This document shows, piece by piece, positions 35,493 to 44,919 of a stretch of 64,000 bases of DNA. The notes under the pieces are model-generated. The model saw only the letters and a list, made by a program, of their open reading frames with translations. It had not been told where the DNA came from and searched no databases. A program made the translations under genes and the position numbers. The stretch comes from Aggregatilinea lenta (lineage in GTDB: Bacteria; Chloroflexota; Anaerolineae; Aggregatilineales; Aggregatilineaceae). Every line of letters begins with the position of its first letter. Within the stretch, counting starts at the first letter, position 1. The DNA is taken from positions 589,189 through 653,188 of the forward strand of contig NZ_BFCB01000001.1 of the NCBI RefSeq assembly GCF_003569045.1, written 5' to 3'.

Positions 35493-35856
35493 ACGCAGCC
35501 CGATGTATTGGGTCAAGGCCATCTTTTCGTTGGGCATCTGGCTCATCTGGTGGCGCAACAACTACCTGGCCCTGACCAACCGGGCCATCGTGCGGCGTAA
35601 CGGCGTGTTCGTCAAGTCCGAGCGCGCCGTCCCGCTTAACCGCGTGCAGGACATCTCGATCAGCTACGGGTTCATCCCGCGCCTGTTGGGTAATGGTGAC
35701 ATTCGCATCGAGACGGCAGGGACCGAGGGGACCGAAATCGTCATAAACAATGTCCCCGACCCGGAGGGCTTCCGCACGATGGTATTCGAGCAGATCGACG
35801 TCTTCTACAGCGACGAGAACGGCCTGCCGGAAAAACCGAAGCCGCCGGTCGTGTAG
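35452..35856 (+). CDS. bacterial PH-domain protein (bPH2/DUF304)
   Basis: 134 residues. After a short hydrophobic stretch (VKAIFSLGIWLIWWRNNYLA) comes the bPH2 pattern LTNRAIVRRNGVFVKSERAV, PLNRVQDISISYGFIPRLLG, NGDIRIETAGTEG, which is characteristic of YdbS/YdbT-like proteins. Such domains sit at the membrane and oligomerise; the ligand is unknown. Begins inside the preceding small membrane protein gene. Confidence 0.85.
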   Translation: MSVETIIAIRRQSKRSPMYWVKAIFSLGIWLIWWRNNYLALTNRAIVRRNGVFVKSERAVPLNRVQDISISYGFIPRLLGNGDIRIETAGTEGTEIVINNVPDPEGFRTMVFEQIDVFYSDENGLPEKPKPPVV

Positions 35857-35881
35857 CCGGACCTGTTCCCACAGCAAGTTT

Positions 35882-35920
35882 CGCCGGAGCGTTTCTCAGA
35901 CGTCCCGGCGTTTTTTGTTT
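35882..35920 (+). terminator. intrinsic terminator of the PH-domain gene
   Basis: CGCCGGAGCG and CGTCCCGGCG pair imperfectly, followed by TTTTTTG and further T-rich sequence. Confidence 0.85.
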
Positions 35921-35940
35921 TTTACCCTGAGGGCGTGTCT

Positions 35941-36024
35941 GGTAGGGGCAAGTCACGAATTGCCCCTCTGGGTAGCGCCGGTTTTTGTAGAGGCAAAACG
36001 GGCGGAGCAAGCCCCGCCCCTACG
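35941..36024. repeat. intergenic palindromic repeats, family 1
   Basis: GTAGGGGCAAGTC/GAATTGCCCCT at 35942-35968 and GGGCGGAGCAAGCCCCGCCC at 35999-36019 followed by CTACG. Same units as at 1951-2062. Confidence 0.75.
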
Positions 36025-36265
36025 AATCGTGTTTGGCTCTCCCTTCTCTGGCCAGCCTCACGAAAATGGCCGGCGTAGCTGCATCATCCGACCGCCCTTT
36101 GGCCGTAGGGGGATGGCATGGCGCGCGTAGATTTGCACCTGATACAATTAGCAGATAGGGGATCGGCAGAATTTCCCTTTGTTTGCCCCTGTCTATTGAC
36201 CTATATCGACCAACGAGGAAGCCGGAGGCCCGCCGGGCCGCACGGCTCAAAGAAGAAGTAACGGT

Positions 36266-39200
36266 ATGAGCTATCCAGTGCCACCTCAATATCCCCAGGG
36301 AGGCCCACCGCCGCGCAAGAAGGGCAAAAAGCGGCGCGGGTCCAGGCCGCCCCAGCAGGCGGGCTACACGCCCTATCCCGGCGCGTATCCGCCGCCCGCC
36401 AACCCGCAGACGCCGGGCTATGGCATGCCGCCGGTTCAGGCGCAGCAACCGCCGCCCGGTCGTCGCCGTCGTCGCCGGGGACGGCGCGGCTGCGCGGTGG
36501 GGCCGGGCCTGATCTTCGGCTGTATGGGCGTCATCGGCGTGATGGTGCTCTCGTTCCTGATCGCCGCGTGGCTGGTCTACGACCACTACACCGGACAGCT
36601 TGAAGACAAGATCAAGGGCCTGGAACAGATCGGCGACCGGCAGTCGTTCGAGACGACGGTGATCTACGACCGCGAGGGCAACGAGCTGGACGAGGTGTTC
36701 AGCGAAGGCCGCCGCACGCGCATCTCGATCGACCAGATGCCGCAGTACCTGATCGACGCGACGATCTCGATCGAGGACGACACGTTCTACGAAAACCGGG
36801 GCATCGACATCCCCGGCATTTTGCGCGCCGCCAGGGACTACGTGCAGCAAGGCTACGTCGTGTCCGGCGGCAGCACGATCACGCAGCAGCTCATCCGCAA
36901 CGTGCTGTTCGATTACGAGTACCGCACCGAGATTTCGCTCCAGCGCAAGGCCGAAGAAGCGCTGCTGGCCGTGATCCTCACGCAGCGCATGAGCAAGGAC
37001 GAGATCCTGGAGCTGTACCTGAACGAGATCTACTACGGCAATCTGGCCTACGGCATCGAGGCGGCGTCGCAGACGTACTTCGACAAGCCCGCCGCCGACC
37101 TCACGCTGGGCGAGGCGGCGCTGCTGGCCGGGTTGCCCCAGGCCCCCGCCGATCTCGACCCGCTCAACCCTGACCCGGACGTGCAGCGCCGCGTGATGGA
37201 GCGCCGCCGTCTGGTGCTCGGTCGCATGGTCGAAGAGGGCTACATCACCGAGTCGCAGGCCGGCGCCGCCTATGCCGAGTCGCTCACCTACGCCAGCCCG
37301 GACGTGCGCCTGGAAGCCGCGCCGCACTTCATCGTCTACGCGACGGCGGCGGTGGAAGATCTGCTCGTGCGCGAGCTGGGTCTGCCCCAGGACGAGATCC
37401 GGCGTATGGTGTCCGGTGGTGGGCTGCGCGTCTACACCACCATCGACATGGATACCCAGCGCATCGCAGAAGAGGCCGTGCGCCAGCAGGTCGCGTCCCT
37501 CAGCGCGTCGAACCACATGACCAACGGCGCGGCGGTCGTGATCCAGCCGGAAACGGGCGAGATCCTGGCGATGGTCGGCAGCGTTGATTACGGCGACGAG
37601 TCCATTGACGGCAACGTGAACGTGACTACCGCCGCTCGCCAGCCCGGCAGCGCCATGAAGCCGTTCAATTACGCTTCGGCAATGGAAAAAGGCTGGACCG
37701 CCGCGCAGGTCATCTGGGACACGGAAGTTCAGATCGACAGCCCCGGCACAGAACCGTATAAGCCGGTCAACTATGACGGCGCCTATCACGGCCCGGTGCG
37801 CCTCCGCGACGCGCTGGCGAACTCGTACAACATCCCGGCGGTGCAGACGCTGCGCTACGTCGGCGTGGACTACCTGCTGTGGATGATGAACCGCGTTGGC
37901 GTCACCAGCCTGAGCAACGACCCGTCACAGTACGGCCTGTCGCTGACGCTGGGCGGCGGCGAGGTCACGCCGTTGGAGCTGACCACCGCCTACGCCGTGC
38001 TCGCCAACGGCGGCGTCTACGTGCCGAACACGCCGATCCTGTGCGTGACCAATTCGGACGACGAGATTCTGTACGAGTACGAACAGGGCTGCCCCGATGG
38101 CGCGCACCTGACCAGCACCTCAGTCAGCATCAATGCTGCCGGACGGCAGGTGATGGACGAGCGCATCGCGTTCGTGATCAGCGACATCCTGGCCGACAAC
38201 AGCGCCCGCACGCCCGCGATGGGCAGCAACAGCCCGCTCTATACGCCCGGCATCCCGACCTCGGCCAAGACCGGCACGACTAATGACTTCCGCGACAACT
38301 GGACGGTGGGCTTCACGCGTAATATCGCGGTCGGCGTGTGGACCGGCAACACCGACAACACCGAGATGATCAACGTCTCCGGCTTGCAGGGCGCAGCCCC
38401 GATCTGGAACACGATCATGACCGGGATCTACGGCAATCCGGGGCTGCTGGATGCGCTCGGATCGCGCCCGGCGGACGACGCGCACCTTCAGCCGCCTGCG
38501 GGGGTCAGTCATCGCCAGATCTGCAACGTGGCCGCGCTGAAAGACCCCGCGACGACCTGCCCGGCGGGCCGCGAGGAATGGTTCCTCGATTCGCCCGCCG
38601 CCGTGCCGGACAGCAACGGCAACCTCGTGCCCGGCCAGGCGACGCCCGCCCCGCAGCAGTCTGCTAATGGGCCGCAGCCGGTCGAGGTGGAGCCGGGTGT
38701 GATCCGTGTGGCCGTGTTCCCGGTGTCGTCGGACATTGCCAACGCGGTCGCCGCGCTGGATACATCCGGGCATACCGTGCCGCCGCGCTACTGCCAGGTG
38801 CCGGTCGAAGTGGTGAGTTCCGTTCCCGGCGTGCAGGAGCAGTATTTCATCGCGCCGCCGACCGTCGAGGAAGACGCGTTCTACGCGCGGCGCTGGGCGC
38901 AGGCCGCCGGGATCGCCATCCTGCCGCAGTTCGCCTGCAACGAGCAGATGCTCACGGCGGGTCCGGCAGTGGCAGGCAATCCCAACGTGGTCGCGCAGAT
39001 CATGTCGCCCACGTCCGGCACGGCGCTGACGACCGGGCAGCAGCTCGATATCGTCGGCACGGCGCACTTCACTTCCGATCAGGCCACACACTACATGGTC
39101 CAGATCAAGGGCGGGCCATGGGCCGACTACGTGACCGTGCATGAAGGGCATTACAGCTCGGTGGATGGCGGCCTGCTGGAGCAGATCCCACCCGGCGGTT

Positions 39201-39298
39201 TGCAGCCCGGCGACTACGTGCTGCGTGTGATCGTGGTGGGCACGGATGGCAACTACGCGCAGGTGTCGAACGAAGTCTCGATCCACGTGGACGCCTGA
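36266..39298 (+). CDS. class A penicillin-binding protein (PBP1A-type) with C-terminal extension
   Basis: 1010 residues. A Pro- and Lys/Arg-rich cytoplasmic tail (1-75) is followed by one transmembrane helix (about 80-105). The glycosyltransferase domain spans about 130-330 with catalytic Glu170 in SIEDDTFYENRGID and GGSTITQQLIRN at 201-212. The transpeptidase spans about 420-730: SAMK (462-465, nucleophile Ser462), SYN (520-522) and KTG (668-670). It polymerises lipid II and cross-links peptidoglycan outside the membrane. Beyond residue 750 are about 260 more residues, including an Ig-like or FlgD-like domain at the end (IMSPTSGTALTTGQQLDIVG). Single gene, no operon partner. Confidence 0.95.
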   Translation: MSYPVPPQYPQGGPPPRKKGKKRRGSRPPQQAGYTPYPGAYPPPANPQTPGYGMPPVQAQQPPPGRRRRRRGRRGCAVGPGLIFGCMGVIGVMVLSFLIAAWLVYDHYTGQLEDKIKGLEQIGDRQSFETTVIYDREGNELDEVFSEGRRTRISIDQMPQYLIDATISIEDDTFYENRGIDIPGILRAARDYVQQGYVVSGGSTITQQLIRNVLFDYEYRTEISLQRKAEEALLAVILTQRMSKDEILELYLNEIYYGNLAYGIEAASQTYFDKPAADLTLGEAALLAGLPQAPADLDPLNPDPDVQRRVMERRRLVLGRMVEEGYITESQAGAAYAESLTYASPDVRLEAAPHFIVYATAAVEDLLVRELGLPQDEIRRMVSGGGLRVYTTIDMDTQRIAEEAVRQQVASLSASNHMTNGAAVVIQPETGEILAMVGSVDYGDESIDGNVNVTTAARQPGSAMKPFNYASAMEKGWTAAQVIWDTEVQIDSPGTEPYKPVNYDGAYHGPVRLRDALANSYNIPAVQTLRYVGVDYLLWMMNRVGVTSLSNDPSQYGLSLTLGGGEVTPLELTTAYAVLANGGVYVPNTPILCVTNSDDEILYEYEQGCPDGAHLTSTSVSINAAGRQVMDERIAFVISDILADNSARTPAMGSNSPLYTPGIPTSAKTGTTNDFRDNWTVGFTRNIAVGVWTGNTDNTEMINVSGLQGAAPIWNTIMTGIYGNPGLLDALGSRPADDAHLQPPAGVSHRQICNVAALKDPATTCPAGREEWFLDSPAAVPDSNGNLVPGQATPAPQQSANGPQPVEVEPGVIRVAVFPVSSDIANAVAALDTSGHTVPPRYCQVPVEVVSSVPGVQEQYFIAPPTVEEDAFYARRWAQAAGIAILPQFACNEQMLTAGPAVAGNPNVVAQIMSPTSGTALTTGQQLDIVGTAHFTSDQATHYMVQIKGGPWADYVTVHEGHYSSVDGGLLEQIPPGGLQPGDYVLRVIVVGTDGNYAQVSNEVSIHVDA

Positions 39299-39316
39299 CG
39301 GCTATGTAACATGATC

Positions 39317-39373
39317 CGTAGGGGCGTAGCGCAATACGCCCCTACCGGGCGGAGCAAGCCCCGCCCCTACGCG
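39317..39373. repeat. intergenic palindromic repeats, family 1 (compound)
   Basis: CGTAGGGGCGTA-GCGCAA-TACGCCCCTAC is directly joined to a GGGCGG-AGCAAG-CCCCGCCC unit plus CTACGCG. Lies between the PBP and the AraC/GyrI regulator. Confidence 0.78.
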
Positions 39374-39487
39374 TTTTCCACCTTCCGCCAGAGCATAATT
39401 GCACCCACCCTGCACAATCCGATCCGCAGAGGTCGGATCGAGCCGCGCCATCCCTGCTATGATGCGTGTCGAAAGGGGATCACTGGC

Positions 39488-40357
39488 ATGGACCAACTGA
39501 AGCAGCTCAACCTCGCCATGCAGTACATCGAGTCCCACCTGGCGGACGACATCGACTTTCAGCGCGTGTCGCAGCTTGCCGGATGCTCGGAATACCACTT
39601 CCGGCGCATGTTCTCGTTCCTGTCGGGCATGGCGCTGGGCGAGTACGTGCGCCGCAGACGCCTGTCGTTGGCAGCCATCGAGCTGCGGCACAGCGACGTC
39701 AGAGTGATCGATCTGGCCGTGAAGTATGGGTACGACTCGCCGGACGCGTTCGCGCGGGCGTTCCAGAAGCTGCACGGCCTGACGCCCACCGAGGCGCGAT
39801 CCGAGGGCGCGCTGTTGAAAGCGGTCCCGCCGGTGACCTTCCAGCTAACCGTTCAAGGAGGGAGTGAAATGGACTACCGCATCATCGAAAAAGAAGCGTT
39901 TACCATCGTGGGACTGAAGAAACGGGTGTCGCTGCAGTACGAGGGCGTGAACCCGGAGATCGCGGCCATGTGGGCCAGCCTCACGCCGGACGACATCGCC
40001 GCGCTGAAGGATCTGTCGAGCGTGGAGCCGCGCGGGCTGCTGAGCGCTTCGGCCAACTTCACCGAGGGCCGCGCGGAGGGCACCGAACTCGACCAATACA
40101 TCGGCGTGGCGACCGACGCGCCGCACGAGGGCAAGTGGGCTACGCTCGCCGTGCCCGCCTCCACGTGGGCCGTGTTCACCGCGCGCGGCAAATTCCCGGA
40201 TGCGCTGCAAAACGTCTGGGGCCGGATCTACGCGGAATGGTTCCCCATGTCGGGCTACGAGATCAGCGAGGGGCCGGAGATCCTGTGGAACGAAAGCAAG
40301 GACACGACCCTACCGAACTATCACAGCGAGATCTGGATCCCCGTCGTGGCGACCTGA
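39488..40357 (+). CDS. AraC-family regulator with GyrI-like effector domain
   Basis: 289 residues. Two helix-turn-helix motifs fill residues 1-115 ([39 protein letters not shown]). The GyrI-like/SOUL-type effector domain spans about 135-289 ([49 protein letters not shown]). The pattern is that of Rob/BmrR-like multidrug-responsive activators, so a hydrophobic ligand is likely, but no target gene is evident. I start at the ATG at 39488, which has AGGGGA upstream. Confidence 0.93.
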   Translation: MDQLKQLNLAMQYIESHLADDIDFQRVSQLAGCSEYHFRRMFSFLSGMALGEYVRRRRLSLAAIELRHSDVRVIDLAVKYGYDSPDAFARAFQKLHGLTPTEARSEGALLKAVPPVTFQLTVQGGSEMDYRIIEKEAFTIVGLKKRVSLQYEGVNPEIAAMWASLTPDDIAALKDLSSVEPRGLLSASANFTEGRAEGTELDQYIGVATDAPHEGKWATLAVPASTWAVFTARGKFPDALQNVWGRIYAEWFPMSGYEISEGPEILWNESKDTTLPNYHSEIWIPVVAT

Positions 40358-40375
40358 TCCCCGTGTGAATGCAAC

Positions 40376-40419
40376 ACGACCGGGCGGCGCAAGGGAATGA
40401 CGCTTGTGCCGCCCGGCTC
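40376..40419. repeat. hairpin between the AraC/GyrI and ROK genes
   Basis: CCGGGCGGCGCAAG and CTTGTGCCGCCCGG can pair with one mismatch around a loop of about ten bases. No T-tract follows; it stands just before the ROK promoter. Confidence 0.6.
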
Positions 40420-40421
40420 GC

Positions 40422-40449
40422 TTGACCCCAGGCAAAAATCCGGTATAGA
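40422..40449 (+). promoter_or_regulatory. promoter of the ROK regulator
   Basis: TTGACC, 16-base spacer, TATAGA. About 65 bases upstream of the start. Confidence 0.65.
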
Positions 40450-40515
40450 ATGAATTTAGTTGGATGCCGCAACAAATAAGCGGCGCAGCGTCACATGTGA
40501 CGACCGGATGGGGAT

Positions 40516-41760
40516 ATGTACCAACGCCTCCCTGACCGCACCGGCGACCAATCTTTGGTGCGCGAAATCAATCTCTCCCTGATCATGAACCGGCTGTGGG
40601 AACACAGCCCGATCTCCCGCGCGGCATTGGCGGAGATGACCGGACTGAACAAGTCCACCGTGTCCAGCCTGATCAACGAGCTGATCGAACATGGCTTCGT
40701 GCGTGAGGTGGGACTGCTGTCGCACGGCATCGGTCGCCCGTCGCGGCAATTGGAGCTGAACCCGGAAGCGGGCTTCATCGTCAGCGCGGAGGTCGGCGTA
40801 GATTTCATTGCCGTGCTGTGCGCGAACTTTGCCGCCGAAGTGATCTGGCAGCACCGCGAGCCGACGCACGGCCAGGCCGATCGGCAGACGATCATGAGCC
40901 GCGCGATCAGTCTGATGCAGGAGGCCGCCGCGCGCGGGCGTGACCCGGCGGTGGGCCGCACGGCGATGCTGGGGTTGGCGTTGGGGCTGCCCGGTATGGT
41001 CGAGCAGACGACCGGCACGCTGCTGCTCGCGCCGAACCTGGGCTGGGAAGACGTGCCCGTGTGCGATCTGCTAACTCCGGAATTCCCTGACGTGCCGGTG
41101 TTTGTCGATAACGAGGCCAATCTCGCGGCGCTGGGCGAGTCGTTCTTCGGCGCGGCGCAAGGCTACCACGAGATCCTGTATGTCAGCGCGGGTGTCGGCG
41201 TCGGCGGTGCGATGGTCAGCGGCGGCCAGATCTTTCGCGGCACGACCGGCTTCGCGGGTGAGTTCGGACATATGACGATCGATCCGAATGGGCCGGTATG
41301 TGGCTGCGGGAACCGTGGCTGCTGGGAGACACTGGTCAGCCCCGCCGCCCTGTTCCGTCACATCCGCGATGCCGCCGCGCAGCAGTCCACACGCCTGGAG
41401 CAGATGACCGGCGGCAATTGGGATGCGTTCACCGTACCGCTGGTGGTCGAAGCGGCGGACGCGGGCGATCCGGTGGCGCTGGAGGCGCTGGCGCAGGTCG
41501 GGCGCGACCTGGGCATCGGCATCGCGTCGCTGCTGAACGCGCTCAACCCCGACCTCGTGCTGCTAGGCGGCACACTTAGCCAGGCGCACGCGCATCTGCT
41601 CCCGGTGATCCGCGCGGAGGTCGCGCGGCGCGCGCTGCGCTGGGTGGTCCGTGCCGCCGCAATCGAGCGTGGGCAGTACGGCCTAAACGCCTCCCTGATG
41701 GGCGGCGTGGCGCGCGTCTACCAGACGATCCTCGCCCAGCCGGGGACAATCAGTCGATGA
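40516..41760 (+). CDS. ROK-family transcriptional regulator (XylR/NagC-type)
   Basis: 414 residues. The N-terminal winged helix is at about 10-80 (ISRAALAEMTGLNKSTVSSL). The sugar-kinase-like core follows: VFVDNEANLAALGESFFGAA holds the catalytic-type Asp region, VSAGVGVGGAMVSGGQIFRG the phosphate loop, and GHMTIDPNGPVCGCGNRGCW the zinc-binding ROK signature. ROK proteins with this N-terminus repress sugar-use operons and respond to a sugar. No sugar operon lies beside it, so its targets are elsewhere. Confidence 0.93.
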   Translation: MYQRLPDRTGDQSLVREINLSLIMNRLWEHSPISRAALAEMTGLNKSTVSSLINELIEHGFVREVGLLSHGIGRPSRQLELNPEAGFIVSAEVGVDFIAVLCANFAAEVIWQHREPTHGQADRQTIMSRAISLMQEAAARGRDPAVGRTAMLGLALGLPGMVEQTTGTLLLAPNLGWEDVPVCDLLTPEFPDVPVFVDNEANLAALGESFFGAAQGYHEILYVSAGVGVGGAMVSGGQIFRGTTGFAGEFGHMTIDPNGPVCGCGNRGCWETLVSPAALFRHIRDAAAQQSTRLEQMTGGNWDAFTVPLVVEAADAGDPVALEALAQVGRDLGIGIASLLNALNPDLVLLGGTLSQAHAHLLPVIRAEVARRALRWVVRAAAIERGQYGLNASLMGGVARVYQTILAQPGTISR

Positions 41761-41762
41761 AA

Positions 41763-42055
41763 AGCAGTCGTTAGTTTTTAGTTGTTGGTCAAAGCAGAAA
41801 TCGCACAGGTGCAGTTTGCAGGGGGACGGGTCTTATGACCCGCCTTTTTTGCGTCGTGAGGTTGCCGGATTCCCGTAAGGGCAATTCATGACTTGCCCCG
41901 GTTTGTTGCCCCCCATCCCCTGGCCCCTTCCCCCACGCAAGCGGAGGGAAGGGGAAAAGGCAAAAACGGGCGGAGCAAGCCCCACCCCTACGAAGCCTAG
42001 CATAGGCCATAATCGGCAAAACGAGGGGCGTATCGCAATACGCCCCTACAAAAAC
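41763..42055. repeat. block of intergenic repeats, families 1-3
   Basis: The 317-base gap between the ROK and VIT/vWA genes consists largely of repeats: a TTAGTTTTTAGTTGTTGGTC segment (41771-41790), a GTAAGGGCAATTC/GACTTGCCCC palindrome (41875-41899), a family 2 hairpin (CCCCTTCCCCCACGCAAGCG and GAGGGAAGGGG, about 41921-41955), and two family 1 units (about 41966-41992 and 42023-42050). Confidence 0.75.
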
Positions 42056-42077
42056 CGCGTCGGTTATGTGGCCCGTG

Positions 42078-44273
42078 TTATTCCGGCGTGACCTCATACG
42101 CCTGCCCGTCCCACACGAACAGCACGTGGTCGCCCAGCGCCAGGAGCTCGCCCACCGCCGGATCGAGGTCCAGCAGGTCGAAGTACGCGTCGCTGAGGAA
42201 CGTCACGGCCTGCGGCGTCATGCTGTCCGCGTCGTACAACGTATCGATCCAGGCCCCATCGCGCCAGACGAAGGTCCGGTCGCCCGCGTAGCGCATCACC
42301 TGCCCGTCGGGGCTGGCTGCCGCGTTTTCGACCGCGAACCCATCCTCGCCTTCGCGCATCGCATTCATCGTGGGCGCGGCCATGGGCGCTTCCGCCGCCG
42401 ACAGACCCGCCGCCGATTCCGCCGCATCCACCGCGACCGAGCCGGACGCCTGCGAGAACGCCATATCCGCTTCACCCTGGAAGGTCGTCTGCGCTTCTTC
42501 GACACCCGTCTGCGTGAAGATGTCCTGTTCCTGGATGAGGAACGACGTGTACGGCGTAATGATGCCGTAGCGGATGCTCAGGCGCACGATGCTGTCCACT
42601 AGCTCCGGGTTTTCGCCGTTGAGCCGGATCGCGTTCAGCAGCACCCCGATCTTGCGCGTGGCCCATAGGCGCGGGATGAACACCTCGCCGCCTGCGTGGT
42701 CCGGGAACGTGACCTCGGTGGTATACACCTGCTGCGTGCCGTTCACCTCGCCACTGAGCCGGACAGTCGCGGAGCCGCCGTCACGGTAGCGCCCGGCGAT
42801 GATCAGCTGCGACCCGGCGAACAGGTCCGGCAGCGGCGAGGCGGGGATCATGTCCTCGACCAGCACGCCGTCCACTTCCAGCTTGATATTGGTCAGCACG
42901 GGCGCGCTGATCTTGCCGTAGAGCGTGCTCACTTCCTCGTCGATGCGCTCGTCGGGCCGCACGTATGTGCCCGCGCCCCGGAACGCCTGATACAACTGGT
43001 CCAGCAGGAAGGTATCGACGTCGTCGCCCACGCCGAAGGTGAAGATCCGTGCGTTGGGCGGTGCGGCGGCCTCGACGTTGTCGAGGATCGCGCCCGCATT
43101 CGTCTCGCCTTCGGTGGGCAGACCGTCCGTCAGAAACAGCACCACCGCCTGACGCTCGCGGTCGGCCATCTCCATCGCCGCCAGCAGCGCCGCGTTGATG
43201 TCCGTGCCGCCGTTCGCCTCCAATCCATCGATCCAGTCTTTCGCCTCGTCCGCTTCGGCGGCGGGCTGTAGATCGGTGGCGAAGATGCGGTAGCCGGTGC
43301 TGAACACGATCACGTTAAAACGGTCGCCTTCGTTCAGGTGGTCGAGCACGAACTTGACCGCCTCGCGCGCCTGATCCCACTTGTCACCGAACATCGAGCC
43401 GGACTGGTCGAGTACGACGATCACGTCTTTGTACAGCACACGATCGTTCTCGACGCTCACAGGCGGCGTGATCATCAGTGTGAAGAAGCCGTCTTCGTTC
43501 GCGCTCTCGCGGTAGGTCAGCAGGTTGGTGCTGATCTCGTCGCTGGCGAGGCCGTAATACAGGCTGAAGTCGGCGTCGGGCCGCTCCTGGCTGGCCTCGT
43601 ATCCGGCGCGGAACGCGAAGCTGCCGTCGCGCACGATGGCGAGATTGTGCGAGGGTGAATAGATCGCGCCGATGGCGTCGCTCGATTCGACCTGCACGTT
43701 GATGCTCAGGCTCCCGACCGGGCGACGCGTGTACTGATCGGTGCGCAGCGGGTATTCGTAGTGCACGAGGCCGTTTTCGACCGGTAGCAGCTGGCCGTAT
43801 TCGATCTCGATCTTGACCTCGTCATTCGGTTGGATGGGAAAAACGCTGGCCTGAATCGCACCCGCGCCGACGTATTCCAGCAGGGCGGGGTCGCGCATCT
43901 GGCGCACGATCTCGTCGTAGATCGCGCGGGCGGTCTCCGCGTCGAGGATCTTCGCCTCGACCGGCTGGCCGTCCACGTACATGATCAGGTTCGATACCGC
44001 CGCGCCAACGGGCAGCGGGAACAGATACGTACCTTCCGCCGGGCGGGCGCCGTCGTTGTAGAAGACCTGCTCGACGCGCGTCGTGGCGACCTGATCCTCG
44101 ACTGTGACGCTGGCGCGGTGCACGCGCAGCAGCACGCCCGGCTCGGTGAAGAACGGCAGCGCGTCGGGCGAAAGGGTGGCGCTGGCTGCCAGCGCGGGCG
44201 CAGCGCCCACGACCAGCAGCGCGATCACAACTAAAAGGGTAAGGGGGCGAAGCATCGTGCGATAGGCATTCAT
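42078..44273 (-). CDS. secreted VIT and von Willebrand factor A domain protein
   Basis: 731 residues from the ATG with GGAGGACG upstream. A signal peptide covers about 1-30 (LLVVGAAPALAA-like end). The VIT domain spans about 45-165 (VTVEDQVATTRVEQVFYNDG, AEGTYLFPLP). The vWA domain spans about 283-450 with an intact metal site, VVLDQSGSMFGDKWDQA, and GGTDINAAL. The C-terminal third lacks a recognised domain and has an Ala/Ser-rich stretch around 620-650. The layout is that of inter-alpha-trypsin-inhibitor-like bacterial proteins; they bind extracellular ligands or surfaces. No sortase or C-terminal anchor is seen. Confidence 0.9.
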   Translation of the reverse strand: MNAYRTMLRPLTLLVVIALLVVGAAPALAASATLSPDALPFFTEPGVLLRVHRASVTVEDQVATTRVEQVFYNDGARPAEGTYLFPLPVGAAVSNLIMYVDGQPVEAKILDAETARAIYDEIVRQMRDPALLEYVGAGAIQASVFPIQPNDEVKIEIEYGQLLPVENGLVHYEYPLRTDQYTRRPVGSLSINVQVESSDAIGAIYSPSHNLAIVRDGSFAFRAGYEASQERPDADFSLYYGLASDEISTNLLTYRESANEDGFFTLMITPPVSVENDRVLYKDVIVVLDQSGSMFGDKWDQAREAVKFVLDHLNEGDRFNVIVFSTGYRIFATDLQPAAEADEAKDWIDGLEANGGTDINAALLAAMEMADRERQAVVLFLTDGLPTEGETNAGAILDNVEAAAPPNARIFTFGVGDDVDTFLLDQLYQAFRGAGTYVRPDERIDEEVSTLYGKISAPVLTNIKLEVDGVLVEDMIPASPLPDLFAGSQLIIAGRYRDGGSATVRLSGEVNGTQQVYTTEVTFPDHAGGEVFIPRLWATRKIGVLLNAIRLNGENPELVDSIVRLSIRYGIITPYTSFLIQEQDIFTQTGVEEAQTTFQGEADMAFSQASGSVAVDAAESAAGLSAAEAPMAAPTMNAMREGEDGFAVENAAASPDGQVMRYAGDRTFVWRDGAWIDTLYDADSMTPQAVTFLSDAYFDLLDLDPAVGELLALGDHVLFVWDGQAYEVTPE

Positions 44274-44408
44274 GGCGTCCTCCAAAAACAAAAAACCAGA
44301 ACCTGCGGGCTGCCGGAGCGGGAGTGCTTTTTGCCGCGTGTTGTGGCTAAGACGCCGCCGCCGCGCGAAAGGTTCCGGGGCAGGGTGAAGGGACCGGGTC
44401 ACGAGATC

Positions 44409-44436
44409 CGTAGGGACGTTGCGATACGCCCCTACC
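44409..44436. repeat. intergenic palindromic repeat, family 1
   Basis: CGTAGGGACGTTGCGATACG followed by CCCCTACC; one imperfect unit between the vWA gene and the TnpB relic. Confidence 0.65.
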
Positions 44437-44500
44437 ATCACGCGCTCCCGTACCCGGTTGGTTGCCCCGCGCGCACTTCCGGTTTACCGAATAATCGGCG

Positions 44501-44876
44501 CGAAAGCCCCCAGCGTTAGCGGTGGGGATGAAGCGCCGCCGTGAAACGCGAACATCCGTTGCATGAGGGAGTCTCCTAACTGTACAATGGTGCTGTGGGT
44601 AAGCGACGCGAATTCAAGCGCCAGAACGACGTGGTCCAGATGCTGCGAACCTACCGCTACCGCCTCTACCCGTCGCGCACTCAGGAAGCAAACCTGTGGC
44701 GTGTGCTGGAGGCCTGTCGCTCGACCGCGACCACAATGCCGCGTTGAACATTTTAAGTCGAGCCGGGCGGGACACACCCGTGCCGGATAACGTAGCCCCG
44801 CTGTCCGCCCCTTCAGTGGGTGGGCAAGGGCAAGCGTCCGTCAGAAGCCCCCGCCTTTAGGCGTGGGGAGTGTCAC
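44501..44876 (+). mobile_element. internally deleted IS200/IS605-group element with TnpB remnant
   Basis: A relic of about 375 bases. Left end: hairpin CCCCAGCG-TTA-GCGGTGGGG (about 44507-44526). Then the TnpB start in one frame, MLRTYRYRLYPSRTQEANLW and RVLEACR (44640-44717), immediately joined in another frame to the TnpB end, LDRDHNAALNILSRAGRDTP and on to a TAG at 44858-44860. Right end: hairpin CCCCCGCCTTTAGGCGTGGGG at about 44849-44869. So roughly the central nine tenths of tnpB is gone while both subterminal hairpins remain. No tnpA. Such short derivatives can still be moved by a TnpA acting in trans. Confidence 0.82.
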
Positions 44877-44919
44877 AATGAAGACGGTATAGACACACAT
44901 CCGCGCGAAGGAGCCATCG

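Noticed and set aside
36020-37789. 589-residue open frame on the minus strand across the PBP gene
   Set aside because: Shadow of the PBP reading frame, with His/Arg/Val-rich composition and no motifs.
39317-42055. CRISPR-like array from the repeated palindromes
   Set aside because: The units are not regularly spaced, no spacer/repeat pattern exists, and no cas gene is present.
44563-44790. 75-residue open frame over the TnpB relic
   Set aside because: Wrong frame; the TnpB start and end are read in the other two frames.
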